DNA from: Comamonadaceae bacterium
GTDB taxonomy: Bacteria; Pseudomonadota; Gammaproteobacteria; Burkholderiales; Burkholderiaceae_C
Assembly (NCBI GenBank): GCA_947478935.1
Contig: CANJXV010000082.1
Coordinates: 1-9,528 of the forward strand
Length of the DNA stretch: 9,528 nt
Direction of reading: 5' to 3'
This document shows positions 1 to 6,340 of this stretch, piece after piece; position 1 is the stretch's first letter, and every line of letters begins with the position of its first letter. The notes beneath the pieces are model-generated. The model was not told the DNA's origin. It saw only the letters and a list, made by a program, of their open reading frames with translations, and did no database searches. A program made the position numbers and the translations under genes.

Positions 1-118
1 AACCGCCGGGGTTGCTACGCTCAGACTTGATCCAGACCTGCGCATCCGGCCCGAACAGGCGATTGATGCGAACGTGCGGCGTGTTGCCAATGGTGTGCAG
101 GATGTTGTCGGCTTTCAT
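1..118 (-). CDS. cysK: Cysteine synthase A, N-terminal 39 residues (cut by window edge)
   Basis: The visible part begins MKADNILHTIGNTPHVRIN and ends with the KSERSNPGG segment that, in CysK/CysM proteins, directly precedes the lysine binding pyridoxal phosphate (SxKDR, outside the window). The family makes L-cysteine from O-acetylserine and sulfide in the cytoplasm, the last step of sulfur assimilation. The TIGNTP motif near residue 10 and the KSERxNPGG motif are the identifying features; CysK is preferred over CysM from overall resemblance to Burkholderiales CysK. The start at 118 is preceded by a GGAGA Shine-Dalgarno sequence (about 123-127, minus strand). It is transcribed away from rnpB, with a 118-bp divergent intergenic region. 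Nothing can be said about the rest of the protein. Confidence 0.9.
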   Translation of the reverse strand, partial: MKADNILHTIGNTPHVRINRLFGPDAQVWIKSERSNPGG

Positions 119-140
119 GGTGTCTCCGGTGTGGGGTGAT

Positions 141-159
141 GGCCGCCTGCGCGGCGGCC
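141..159 (-). promoter_or_regulatory. Strong GC hairpin in the cysK leader
   Basis: The sequence GGCCGCC-TGCGC-GGCGGCC is a perfect 7-bp inverted repeat with a 5-nt loop, placed just upstream of the cysK Shine-Dalgarno sequence. On the cysK strand it is not followed by a U-run, so it is not a standard terminator. It could affect cysK mRNA stability or translation; the role is inference. Confidence 0.4.
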
Positions 160-223
160 TGCGTGGGGCCGCTATTTTGGGGCAGATTGGGCTATTTGGG
201 GGTTATATGGATATGCCAAGGCC

Positions 224-229
224 GATAAT
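224..229 (+). promoter_or_regulatory. Probable -10 box of the rnpB promoter
   Basis: GATAAT (five of six to TATAAT) ends 7 bases before position 237, where the 5' strand of the RNase P RNA P1 helix begins. This is the spacing expected between a sigma-70 -10 box and a start site. No convincing -35 hexamer is seen at 16-18 bp upstream, so recognition may rely on other elements. Confidence 0.5.
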
Positions 230-236
230 CACCCCT

Positions 237-612
237 GTGAAGCCCGCCAGACCACCGCTGGTGCAATTTTGGAAACAAAGCACTGGAGGAACGTCCGGAC
301 TGCATAGGGCGGCGTAGCAGCTAACGGCTGTCCACTGAAAACCGTGCTCGCAAGGGCGCGGCATAAGGTGAGGATTAGAGCAACAGAGACGAGTTTCGTG
401 CCCTGGCGCAGCGCAAGGTGCGCCACGGGCGCGAAGGTGAAACGGGCAATCTCTACGCGCAGCAATACCAAGTAGGCCAACGTTGACGGGGCCCCCTGAG
501 TTGGCGGGTAGGTAGCACCGAGCTTTTGAGTGATCAAAGGCCCAGAGTAATGGTGGTCACACACTGGGGCAACCCGGCGTGCACAGAATCCGGCTTATCG
601 GTGGGCTTCACA
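237..612 (+). ncRNA. rnpB: RNase P RNA (type A), catalytic subunit
   Basis: This is the ribozyme that, with the RnpA protein, removes 5' leaders from pre-tRNAs. Evidence: the two ends pair to form helix P1 (237-248 with 600-611, 12 pairs including one G-U). CR-I appears as GGAGGAACGTCCGG (285-298), followed by the CATAGGGC block. Later come GCAACAGAGACGAG (near 379), GGTGAAACGGG, the AGCAA..CCAA.TAGG block and the 3' AGAATCCGGCTTATCGG block (about 585-601). The P4 pairing CCGGA (295-299) with TCCGG (589-593) is a compensatory change from the usual CCGGG/CCCGG. P3 is capped by a TTTG-GAAA-CAAA stem with a GAAA tetraloop. The length, about 376 nt, is normal. Several normally conserved positions differ: C at 292 where CR-I usually has A, TGCATAGG for TCCATAGG, and GAGTAATGG for GA(T/G)GAATG. 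Ends are inferred from P1 and may be off by a few bases. Confidence 0.95.
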
Positions 613-618
613 CTTTTT
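600..618 (+). terminator. Intrinsic terminator-like end of rnpB
   Basis: The 3' strand of P1 (600-611) is followed at once by a five-T run (614-618), so P1 plus the U-tract may work as the terminator. It lies 8 bp before the stop codon of the convergent dehydrogenase gene, as expected for tail-to-tail genes. A hairpin made only of local sequence is not evident. Confidence 0.5.
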
Positions 619-626
619 ATCGTGCC

Positions 627-1598
627 TCAGGCGGCCAGCGCTTCTTGCGCAGTTTGCACCTGCGGCCGCAGATGCGCCAACATATCGGCGACCATGGCGT
701 CCAAGTCAAAGCGTGGCGACCATCCCCAATCGGTGCTGGCCACACTATCGTCTATGGACTGGGGCCAGCTCTCTGCAATCGCCTGCCGGTAGTCGGGCGC
801 GTAGTCCACGGCAAAGCCGGGTATTTGGCGCGCAATCGCAGTGGCCAGTTGTGCCGGGGTAAAGCTCAGCGCGGCCAGGTTGTAGCTGTGGCGCTCGGCG
901 ATGCAGTGCGCCGGTGCGTCCATCAGTTCGAGCGTGGCGCGGATGGCGTCGGGCATGTACATCATCGGTAGCGCGGTATGCGGCGCCAAAAAGCTGGTGT
1001 AGTGGCCCTGGCGCAATGCGGCGTGGAATATCTCGATGGCGTAATCTGTGGTGCCGCCGCCGGGCGCAGTTTTCCAGCTGATAAGACCGGGGTAGCGCAG
1101 ACTGCGCACATCGACACCGTGGACCCGGTGGTACCAAGCGCACCAGCCTTCGCCAGCGAGCTTGGAAACGCCATACACCGTACCGGGGTCCATGATGCAA
1201 TGCTGTGGCGTATGCACCTTAGGGCTGCCTGGCCCGAAGGCGGCAATCGAACTGGGCCAGAACACGCGCAAGCGAAATTGGCGCGCCAGCTCCAACACGT
1301 TGAGCAAGCTGCGCATATTCAAGTCCCAAGCCCAGGCCGGATCCTGCTCACCGCGCGCTGATAAAGCAGCGGCCAAGAGGTAAATCTGCGTGATGCCTTG
1401 CTGCACCACTAAGCGTTGCAAAGCATCCGCGTCCGTGGCGTCCAAAATGTGGTGCGTCATGCCCGCAGGCAGTGCGGTAGGGGGCGCGGCAATGTCGCTG
1501 AGCACAACGGCGTCCGCGCCATAGCGCGCTGCTAATCCACTGGCAAGGTCGGTGCCGATCTGCCCGTTGGCGCCGATGATGAGAATGCGTGTGTTCAT
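627..1598 (-). CDS. SDR-type NAD-dependent L-threonine 3-dehydrogenase
   Basis: It oxidises L-threonine to 2-amino-3-ketobutyrate with NAD+, which the neighbouring Kbl cleaves to glycine and acetyl-CoA. The 323-residue protein is an extended short-chain dehydrogenase/reductase. It has the NAD-binding GANGQIG motif (9-15), an acidic D at the end of strand beta-2 (SDIAAPP), SS at 116-117, and the catalytic YxxxK as Y142/K146. The segment RYPGLISWKTAPGGGTTDYA (168-187) is characteristic of SDR-type threonine dehydrogenases and separates it from ordinary sugar epimerases. This family is known from Cupriavidus necator and Flavobacterium frigidimaris and is unrelated to the zinc-dependent E. coli Tdh. 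The ATG overlaps the kbl stop as ATGA, with an AAAGGAG Shine-Dalgarno sequence (1606-1612) inside kbl, so translation is probably coupled. Family confidence is high; substrate confidence rests on the motif and on the kbl partner. Confidence 0.93.
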   Translation of the reverse strand: MNTRILIIGANGQIGTDLASGLAARYGADAVVLSDIAAPPTALPAGMTHHILDATDADALQRLVVQQGITQIYLLAAALSARGEQDPAWAWDLNMRSLLNVLELARQFRLRVFWPSSIAAFGPGSPKVHTPQHCIMDPGTVYGVSKLAGEGWCAWYHRVHGVDVRSLRYPGLISWKTAPGGGTTDYAIEIFHAALRQGHYTSFLAPHTALPMMYMPDAIRATLELMDAPAHCIAERHSYNLAALSFTPAQLATAIARQIPGFAVDYAPDYRQAIAESWPQSIDDSVASTDWGWSPRFDLDAMVADMLAHLRPQVQTAQEALAA

Positions 1599-2824
1599 GC
1601 TGCTGCTCCTTTGCGCAAGATGCCTAGTTCCTGACCCGCTTGTGCAAACGCGGCAGCGGCAAATTCCAAATCGGCGCGGCTATGCACCGCGCTGACCTGC
1701 ACCCGAATACGCGCCTTGCCACGCGGCACCACGGGAAAGAAAAAGCCCACCACATATACGCCCAACTCCAGCAAACGCGCCGCCATGCGCTGCGCTAACA
1801 CCGCATCGCCCACCATCACCGGGATGATGGGATGCTCGCCCGGCGGCAATTCAAAACCGGCGTCAAGCAATGCGCTGCGGAAATAGCGCGTGTTGTCTGC
1901 CAGCGTGTCGCGCAATGCGGTACTCGCCTCTAACAAATCAAGTACGGCAATCGATGCACCAGCGATCACCGGCGCCAAGGTGTTAGAAAATAAATAAGGC
2001 CGCGAGCGTTGGCGCAATAACGCAATCACCTCTTTGCGCCCGCTGGTGAAGCCGCCGCTTGCGCCACCCAAGGCTTTGCCCAAAGTGCCGGTGATGATGT
2101 CCACTTTGCCGAACACGCCCCGATGCTGCGGCGTACCGCGTCCGCTGGCGCCGACAAAACCGGTGGCGTGGCATTCGTCCACACCCAATAGCGCGCCGTA
2201 CTGGTCGCACAAGCGGCGCATCACATCGAGTTGCGCGATCGTGCCGTCCATAGAAAACACACCATCGGTAAAGACCAGCGTGTGGCGCACACCGGCGCTT
2301 GCGGCCTCTTGCAAACAACGCTCCAGATCTGCCATGTCGTTGTGCCGGTAGCGCCAACGCTGCGCTTTGCACAGGCGTATTCCATCGATGATGGAGGCGT
2401 GGTTCAGCTCGTCGCTGATGATGGCGTCTTGCTCACCGAGCAGCGGCTCAAACAAACCGCCATTGGCATCAAACGCGGCAGCGTACAAAATGGTGTCTTC
2501 GGTTCCTAAAAACGCCGACAAGCGTGCCTCTAAGGTTTTGTGCAAGTCTTGCGTGCCGCAGATAAAGCGTACGGAACTCAAGCCATAGCCATGGCTGTCC
2601 AGCGCGGCATGCGCTGCGGCCAGAACCTGCGGGTGCGCAGAAAGACCCAAATAGTTGTTCGCGCATAAATTAATCACTTCGCGCCGCTGGCCATCTGCGC
2701 CCACGGTGTGGATGTGCGCGCCTTGCGGGCTGCCCAGCACGCGTTCTTGCTTGAACAAGCCAGCCTCTTCGATACCCGCTAATTCGTACTTTAGGTGTTG
2801 ATAAAAATCGCTGCTGTTTGCCAT
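1595..2824 (-). CDS. kbl: 2-amino-3-ketobutyrate CoA ligase (glycine C-acetyltransferase)
   Basis: This cytoplasmic PLP enzyme of the alpha-oxoamine synthase family cleaves 2-amino-3-ketobutyrate with CoA to glycine and acetyl-CoA, the second step of threonine degradation. The 409 residues are close to the usual length of about 400. Visible motifs are the N-terminal LCANNYLGL segment (53-61), the DELNHASIIDG block (138-148, H142 stacking on PLP), D216 and H219 in DECHATGF, and the PLP lysine K250 in TGTLGKALGG. KBL is favoured over AONS/BioF by the FICGTQDLHK block (87-96) and by the linked threonine dehydrogenase. The start at 2824 is chosen because it gives the family N-terminus and has AAGGA about 8 bases upstream; an in-frame upstream ATG would add 19 non-conserved, proline- and arginine-rich residues. 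It is first in the kbl-dehydrogenase operon and divergent from the HTH-cupin gene. Confidence 0.95.
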   Translation of the reverse strand: MANSSDFYQHLKYELAGIEEAGLFKQERVLGSPQGAHIHTVGADGQRREVINLCANNYLGLSAHPQVLAAAHAALDSHGYGLSSVRFICGTQDLHKTLEARLSAFLGTEDTILYAAAFDANGGLFEPLLGEQDAIISDELNHASIIDGIRLCKAQRWRYRHNDMADLERCLQEAASAGVRHTLVFTDGVFSMDGTIAQLDVMRRLCDQYGALLGVDECHATGFVGASGRGTPQHRGVFGKVDIITGTLGKALGGASGGFTSGRKEVIALLRQRSRPYLFSNTLAPVIAGASIAVLDLLEASTALRDTLADNTRYFRSALLDAGFELPPGEHPIIPVMVGDAVLAQRMAARLLELGVYVVGFFFPVVPRGKARIRVQVSAVHSRADLEFAAAAFAQAGQELGILRKGAAA

Positions 2825-2905
2825 ATGGTTTTTCCTTTTCCTGGGGGGTGGTGGCCGATGGGTGGACAATCGAATCCACAATGTTCGGTGTTTTTATGTT
2901 TGTGC

Positions 2906-2911
2906 AGTATA
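2906..2911 (-). promoter_or_regulatory. Possible -10 box of the kbl operon
   Basis: On the minus strand this reads TATACT, five of six to the consensus, about 80 bp before the kbl start codon. No good -35 is seen. It overlaps the first arm of the palindrome at 2908-2930, so a protein bound there could block the promoter. Confidence 0.35.
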
Positions 2912-2930
2912 TCGAACATATTTCGATATA
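2908..2930. promoter_or_regulatory. Perfect palindrome, candidate operator between kbl and the HTH-cupin gene
   Basis: TATATCGAA - CATAT - TTCGATATA is a perfect 9-bp inverted repeat with a 5-bp spacer. Related half-sites lie nearby: TCGAA at 2870-2874, and ATGTTCG at 2881-2887, which is the inverse of CGAACAT at 2913-2919. The palindrome ends at the AAGGAA ribosome binding site (2931-2936) of the regulator gene and overlaps the possible kbl -10. The most economical reading is that the divergently encoded HTH-cupin protein binds here, controlling both the threonine operon and itself. Confidence 0.6.
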
Positions 2931-2940
2931 AAGGAATTTC

Positions 2941-3555
2941 ATGACCTCTCGTAGTGCCAAAAATCCCATTGCGGCCGCGCGCAATCCGCTCCCGGCCGAG
3001 CCGCCTCGCGTAGGGGACACGCTGGCCGCGTTGCGCCAGGCGCGCGCGCTGTCACTAGATGAGCTGTCCCGCCTGGCGGGAGTGTCCAAATCCATGCTCT
3101 CGCAAATCGAGCGCGCTCAGGCCAATCCTACGGTGGCTGTGGTCTGGCGCCTGGCCAATGCGCTGGGCGTGCCGCTGGCCGATTTGCTGCACCAGGTGCC
3201 CGCGCCCCAAACCCCGGCTATCGCCCTGGTGCCCGCGCACGCCACACCGTCACTGCGCAGCCCGGACGGCCTGTGTGAGCTGCGCATCCTGGGGCCGATC
3301 GAGCTGGCCGGCCAATATGAGTGGTACGCGCTGACGGTGCAGCCCGGCGGAGCTTTGGAGTCAGAAGCCCACGAAGCGGGCACGCGCGAACACCTAACGG
3401 TGCACAGCGGCGCGCTGAAAGTGCAGGCTGGTGACGTGCAGCAAAAACTGCAAACCGGCGAGACCGCACGCTACGCCGTGGACTGCCAGCACAGCATCCG
3501 CAACCTGGGCAAAAGCGTGGCGACCGGGTGGCTGGTGGTGGTGCATCCGGCCTGA
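2941..3555 (+). CDS. XRE-family HTH regulator with C-terminal cupin domain
   Basis: This 204-residue cytoplasmic protein has an XRE/Cro-type helix-turn-helix at about 24-86 (LRQARALSLDELSRLAGVSK, then SMLSQIERAQANPTV, then VWRLANALGVPLADLL). A cupin_2-like sensor domain follows at about 108-203, with HEAGTREHLTVHSGALKVQAGD and the later GETARYAVDCQHSIRNLG. Proteins of this build (SutR/PuuR-like) usually regulate an adjacent catabolic operon and sense a small molecule through the cupin. Here the divergent neighbours are kbl and threonine dehydrogenase, so threonine, glycine or a related metabolite is a reasonable but unproven effector. The cupin keeps His at 144 and 151 and a late His at 184. 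An AAGGAA ribosome binding site (2931-2936) supports the ATG at 2941. The gene ends 11 bp before the convergent pseudouridine-synthase-like gene, with no clear terminator between them. Confidence 0.88.
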   Translation: MTSRSAKNPIAAARNPLPAEPPRVGDTLAALRQARALSLDELSRLAGVSKSMLSQIERAQANPTVAVVWRLANALGVPLADLLHQVPAPQTPAIALVPAHATPSLRSPDGLCELRILGPIELAGQYEWYALTVQPGGALESEAHEAGTREHLTVHSGALKVQAGDVQQKLQTGETARYAVDCQHSIRNLGKSVATGWLVVVHPA

Positions 3556-3566
3556 AAACAGCGGCC

Positions 3567-4424
3567 TTAAAAGCGTTCGAACTCCGCCAGATAGCGCCAC
3601 TGCCCTGGCGCGACATCGCCCAAACTTACGCGGCCTAGGCGGATGCGGCGCAGGGCTTGAATTTCTAAGCCGGCCAGCTCGCACAGAAAAGCGGCCAAGC
3701 CTGGATGCGCGCCTTTGACCGCTAGGCGCAGGATGCTGCGGGCCTCGCTGGCGCTGCTGATACTAATTTTGGCGACCGGCAAGCGCTGGCGCGGGTCGCG
3801 CAGCGCGCGCTCTATCGGAATCAGCGCCTCGGCTTGTACTTCGCCGCGCACATCCACCATGAGTTCATGTTCCATCTGCCCCATGTCTTCCGTCAGCTTG
3901 CGCTGCACGCGCCAATCCTGGGTGAACACCACCAATCCACTTGCTGCAATTTCCAGCGGCACGCTGGCCTGTAGTTGCTTGAAGTGGCGCAGCAAAGGGC
4001 GTTGGCCGCTTGCGTCGCGTGGGCTGTGGTTGGCCGCTTTCAGCAATGCGCGGGCGGACTGTATCGCCGCTTTACGCGTCTGCCGTCCGCGCCCGGGGGA
4101 TGGGCCTGGCGGGGCAGCAGCAGGTCCTGAGTCGTCTTGCAGGCCATCGAGCACGTTGGGCGGTTTATGTAGGATCAGCGTGACTTCGCCCAGCGCCATC
4201 AAACTGGCATCTGGGTCCACCGTCACCGTCTGCGTCAGCACGCGCTGCTGCGGGATTTCAACCACTTGACCATCCACGCGCACCCAGCCGCCCTCGATGG
4301 TTTGCTCGGCCTCGCGGCGCGAGCAGCCCAGTATTTGCGCCACGCGCTTGGATAGGCGCTCGCCGTCGCCAGAATCGCCGCCACCTGCGCCGTGGGCGGG
4401 CCGTGCCACAGAAGCCGCGCTCAT
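3567..4424 (-). CDS. S4-domain protein of the RsuA/RluF pseudouridine synthase family, active-site motifs missing
   Basis: The 285-residue protein has an S4 RNA-binding domain at about 22-68 (RLSKRVAQILGCSRREAEQ, then GGWVRVDGQVV). The rest follows the RsuA/RluF fold: LILHKPPNV (83-91) matches the family's LNKPxG; SGLVVFTQDWRVQRKL (162-177) matches xGLLLLTNDGxLxxxL; MEHELMVDV (184-192) matches EKEYxVxV; and LRRIRLGRVSLGDVAPGQWR (258-277) is the classic family C-terminus. Working members convert uridine to pseudouridine in rRNA using the aspartate of GRLD. Here that site reads VPLE, with E159 in place of Asp and P157 in place of Arg. The NRQIRRM motif is replaced by HPGLAAFL (240-247). The frame is open throughout, so this is a diverged gene rather than a broken one, and it may bind RNA without catalysis. 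The start at 4424 forms an ATGA overlap with the upstream hydrolase gene. A longer start at 4502 would lie inside that gene. Confidence 0.85.
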   Translation of the reverse strand: MSAASVARPAHGAGGGDSGDGERLSKRVAQILGCSRREAEQTIEGGWVRVDGQVVEIPQQRVLTQTVTVDPDASLMALGEVTLILHKPPNVLDGLQDDSGPAAAPPGPSPGRGRQTRKAAIQSARALLKAANHSPRDASGQRPLLRHFKQLQASVPLEIAASGLVVFTQDWRVQRKLTEDMGQMEHELMVDVRGEVQAEALIPIERALRDPRQRLPVAKISISSASEARSILRLAVKGAHPGLAAFLCELAGLEIQALRRIRLGRVSLGDVAPGQWRYLAEFERF

Positions 4425-5356
4425 GGCGGGCCGGCTTGGCTTAGCGCTAGCAGTTGTATGCGCTCCACATGCGCCAGTAGCGAACGCTTGGCCACCGGCC
4501 ACAGGCGCGCATCCACATCGTCATAGGCCAGGGGCAGCCACTGGTCCGGGTCGCCTGCAGGGTTGGCCTGCATGACGGCGGCGATCTTGGATTCGCGTTT
4601 GAGGCGGTGGGCTTTAAGCTGCGCAATCGCGCCCAGCGCATCGGGCAAGGGGTGGCCGTGGGCGGGCAGGATGAACTCCACGTTGTGCTGCACACAGGCC
4701 GCATGCAGCAAATCCAGCGAATCGAGGTATTGCGCCATATTGCCGTCAGGCGGGTCGATGACGGTGGTACTGCCGTTCAAGATATGGTCACCCGAAAACA
4801 GCATGCCGTCTTGCGTCATCAACAGGCAGACATGGTTGGCCGCGTGGCCGGGCGTGTGCAGCGCGAGCAAAGTGTGATGCGGCGCGCCATCGGCCTGCAG
4901 CTGCAAAAGCGCGCCATGGGCCAGCACCTTATCGGGAACGAAGTGGCTATTGGCGCGTGCGGTGGGCGCCGAAGGCTGGCCCCAGATGGGCGGTGTGTGG
5001 CCGCTGCGTTGCATGCACAGGGCTTGCAGCGGCGCGGCGCCTGGCGAATGGTCGGCATGGGAGTGGGTGCAGACAATGGCCTGGATATGGCCGCCGCGCC
5101 CGTTGGTATGGCACGCTGCGTCCCACAAGCGCGCGATATGGTCGTTGTCGGCAGGGCCCGGGTCGATGACGAAATAACCGGTGGCCGCATTGCCCACCAA
5201 ATAGCTATTGGTACCCGGCCCGGTCATGAAACCGGGGTTTGGCGCGGTGAGGCGTTGCAAGTTGGCGAGCAAAGGCACGGGGTGCGCGCTTTGCCATTGG
5301 CCAGGTGCAGGCAAGGCGCCTGCGGCATGGGCAAGGATCTGAGAACTTCGGGGCAT
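4421..5356 (-). CDS. Metallo-beta-lactamase-fold hydrolase, LACTB2-like
   Basis: This 311-residue protein (from the ATG at 5356) has the full MBL metal-binding set: THSHADH (H98, H100, D102, H103), H171 in HTPGH, D190 in SGDH and H233 in PAHG. Near the N-terminus, LTAPNPGFMTGPGTNSYLVG followed by FVIDPGP is typical of the glyoxalase-II/LACTB2 branch. The C-terminal part from about 249 (AHRLKRESKIAAV, then YDDVDARLWPVAKRSLLAHVERIQLL) resembles the winged-helix domain of LACTB2-like proteins. Human LACTB2 is a single-strand endoribonuclease, so an RNA substrate is possible, but small-molecule thioester or lactone hydrolysis cannot be excluded. No signal peptide is seen. The start is uncertain: no Shine-Dalgarno sequence precedes 5356, and an in-frame ATG at 5401 would add 15 residues. 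It is translationally coupled to the S4-domain gene downstream and divergent from dapF. Confidence 0.87.
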   Translation of the reverse strand: MPRSSQILAHAAGALPAPGQWQSAHPVPLLANLQRLTAPNPGFMTGPGTNSYLVGNAATGYFVIDPGPADNDHIARLWDAACHTNGRGGHIQAIVCTHSHADHSPGAAPLQALCMQRSGHTPPIWGQPSAPTARANSHFVPDKVLAHGALLQLQADGAPHHTLLALHTPGHAANHVCLLMTQDGMLFSGDHILNGSTTVIDPPDGNMAQYLDSLDLLHAACVQHNVEFILPAHGHPLPDALGAIAQLKAHRLKRESKIAAVMQANPAGDPDQWLPLAYDDVDARLWPVAKRSLLAHVERIQLLALSQAGPP

Positions 5357-5438
5357 AGCGGCATTGTGCAGCCAAACACGCAGGCGGCCTGCACTACCCC
5401 CCATGCGTGGCCCTATGCGGCCCGCGGGCGCCACGCCT

Positions 5439-5444
5439 GATAAT
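5439..5444 (+). promoter_or_regulatory. Possible -10 box close to the dapF start
   Basis: GATAAT, preceded by T (TGATAATC), ends 7 bases before the dapF ATG at 5452. If used, transcription would begin at or next to the start codon, giving a leaderless or nearly leaderless mRNA. The same GATAATC heptamer is the probable -10 of rnpB. No good -35 is visible. Confidence 0.35.
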
Positions 5445-5451
5445 CGGGGCT

Positions 5452-6318
5452 ATGCGAATTCCGTTTACCAAAATGCACGGCGCCGGCAATGATTTTGTGG
5501 TGCTCGATGCAACGCGCGGACCTTTGGGGCTAAGCCCGGCGCATTACCGCTTTTTAGGCGATCGCCATCGAGGCATCGGCGCGGACCAGATTTTGACGGT
5601 CGGCCCTTCGCCAGCGGTGGGCATCGATTTTGAATACAGCATCCACAACGCAGACGGAAATCAGGTAGAGCAATGCGGTAATGGCGCGCGCTGTTTTGCG
5701 CGCTTTGTGCGTGAGCAAGGGCTCAGCAATAAAACGCGGCTGCGCGTAAAAACCATGAAAGGCGTGATTGAGCCCGAACTGCACTTTGACGGCCGCGTTA
5801 CGGTGGATATGGGGCCCCCTTCCTTTGATCTGCATGCCATTGGATTTGACGCACAAGGTTTGCAGGTCCAGGCTTTGGGAGATTGGCAATGCTGGCCTTT
5901 AAGCCTGAATGCCACCGATACCGTCAGCATAGGTGCAGTATCCATGGGCAACCCGCATGCCGTGCAGTTGGTAAACGATGTGGACAGTGCGCCTATCGCT
6001 GTGCAAGGGCCTTTGATTCAACAACATGCGCGTTTTATCCACCAGGTCAATGCCGGTTTTATGCAGATCGTGAACCGCCAGCAGGTGCGCTTGCGCGTGC
6101 ACGAGCGCGGTGTCGGCGAGACCCTTTCTTGCGGCAGCGGTGCCTGCGCGGCGGTGGTGGCGGGGATACGCTGGGGCCTTCTGGATGCGCAAGTCGATGT
6201 GCACACACGCGGCGGCGTATTGACGATTGCCTGGGCCGGTGGTGATGCGCCGGTGCGGATGACCGGCCCGGCCACCACGGTGTACCGCGGCGAGATTGAA
6301 CTGCCGGACCATTTTTAA
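5452..6318 (+). CDS. dapF: Diaminopimelate epimerase
   Basis: It interconverts LL- and meso-diaminopimelate without a cofactor, the penultimate step to lysine and the source of meso-DAP for peptidoglycan. The protein is 288 residues, slightly longer than E. coli DapF (274). It starts with the family hallmark FTKMHGAGNDFVVLD (5-19). The two catalytic cysteines are visible: C75 in EQCGNGARC and C227 in GETLSCGSGACA. RHRGIGADQ (38-46), the NADGN segment (67-71) and MGNPHAV (165-171) are also conserved. The start at 5452 gives the canonical N-terminus; upstream in-frame codons encode no conserved residues. Only a weak GGGG precedes it. Its position before a DUF484 gene and xerC matches the dapF-yigA-xerC cluster of many proteobacteria, suggesting an operon led by the promoter near 5439. 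Confidence 0.97.
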   Translation: MRIPFTKMHGAGNDFVVLDATRGPLGLSPAHYRFLGDRHRGIGADQILTVGPSPAVGIDFEYSIHNADGNQVEQCGNGARCFARFVREQGLSNKTRLRVKTMKGVIEPELHFDGRVTVDMGPPSFDLHAIGFDAQGLQVQALGDWQCWPLSLNATDTVSIGAVSMGNPHAVQLVNDVDSAPIAVQGPLIQQHARFIHQVNAGFMQIVNRQQVRLRVHERGVGETLSCGSGACAAVVAGIRWGLLDAQVDVHTRGGVLTIAWAGGDAPVRMTGPATTVYRGEIELPDHF

Positions 6319-6340
6319 CTTTTGTCTTTTTAAAAAAACT

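Noticed and set aside
12..317. Plus-strand 101-codon frame over the cysK start
   Set aside because: It is antisense to cysK and runs into rnpB; both are strongly supported, and the frame has no recognisable protein features.
229..564. Minus-strand 111-codon frame
   Set aside because: It lies almost wholly antisense to rnpB; RNase P RNA structure explains this DNA.
2822..2827. CATATG at the kbl start as a trace of cloning
   Set aside because: A single hexamer in otherwise normal chromosomal context, with continuous upstream regulatory sequence, is most simply chance.
3555..3567. Terminator between the HTH-cupin gene and the S4-domain gene
   Set aside because: The repeated GGCC near the junction gives at most a 4-bp stem with no proper T-run.
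4425..4502. Longer N-terminus for the S4-domain protein
   Set aside because: The extra 26 residues lie within the hydrolase gene in another frame and have no conserved features; the ATGA-coupled start at 4424 is better supported.
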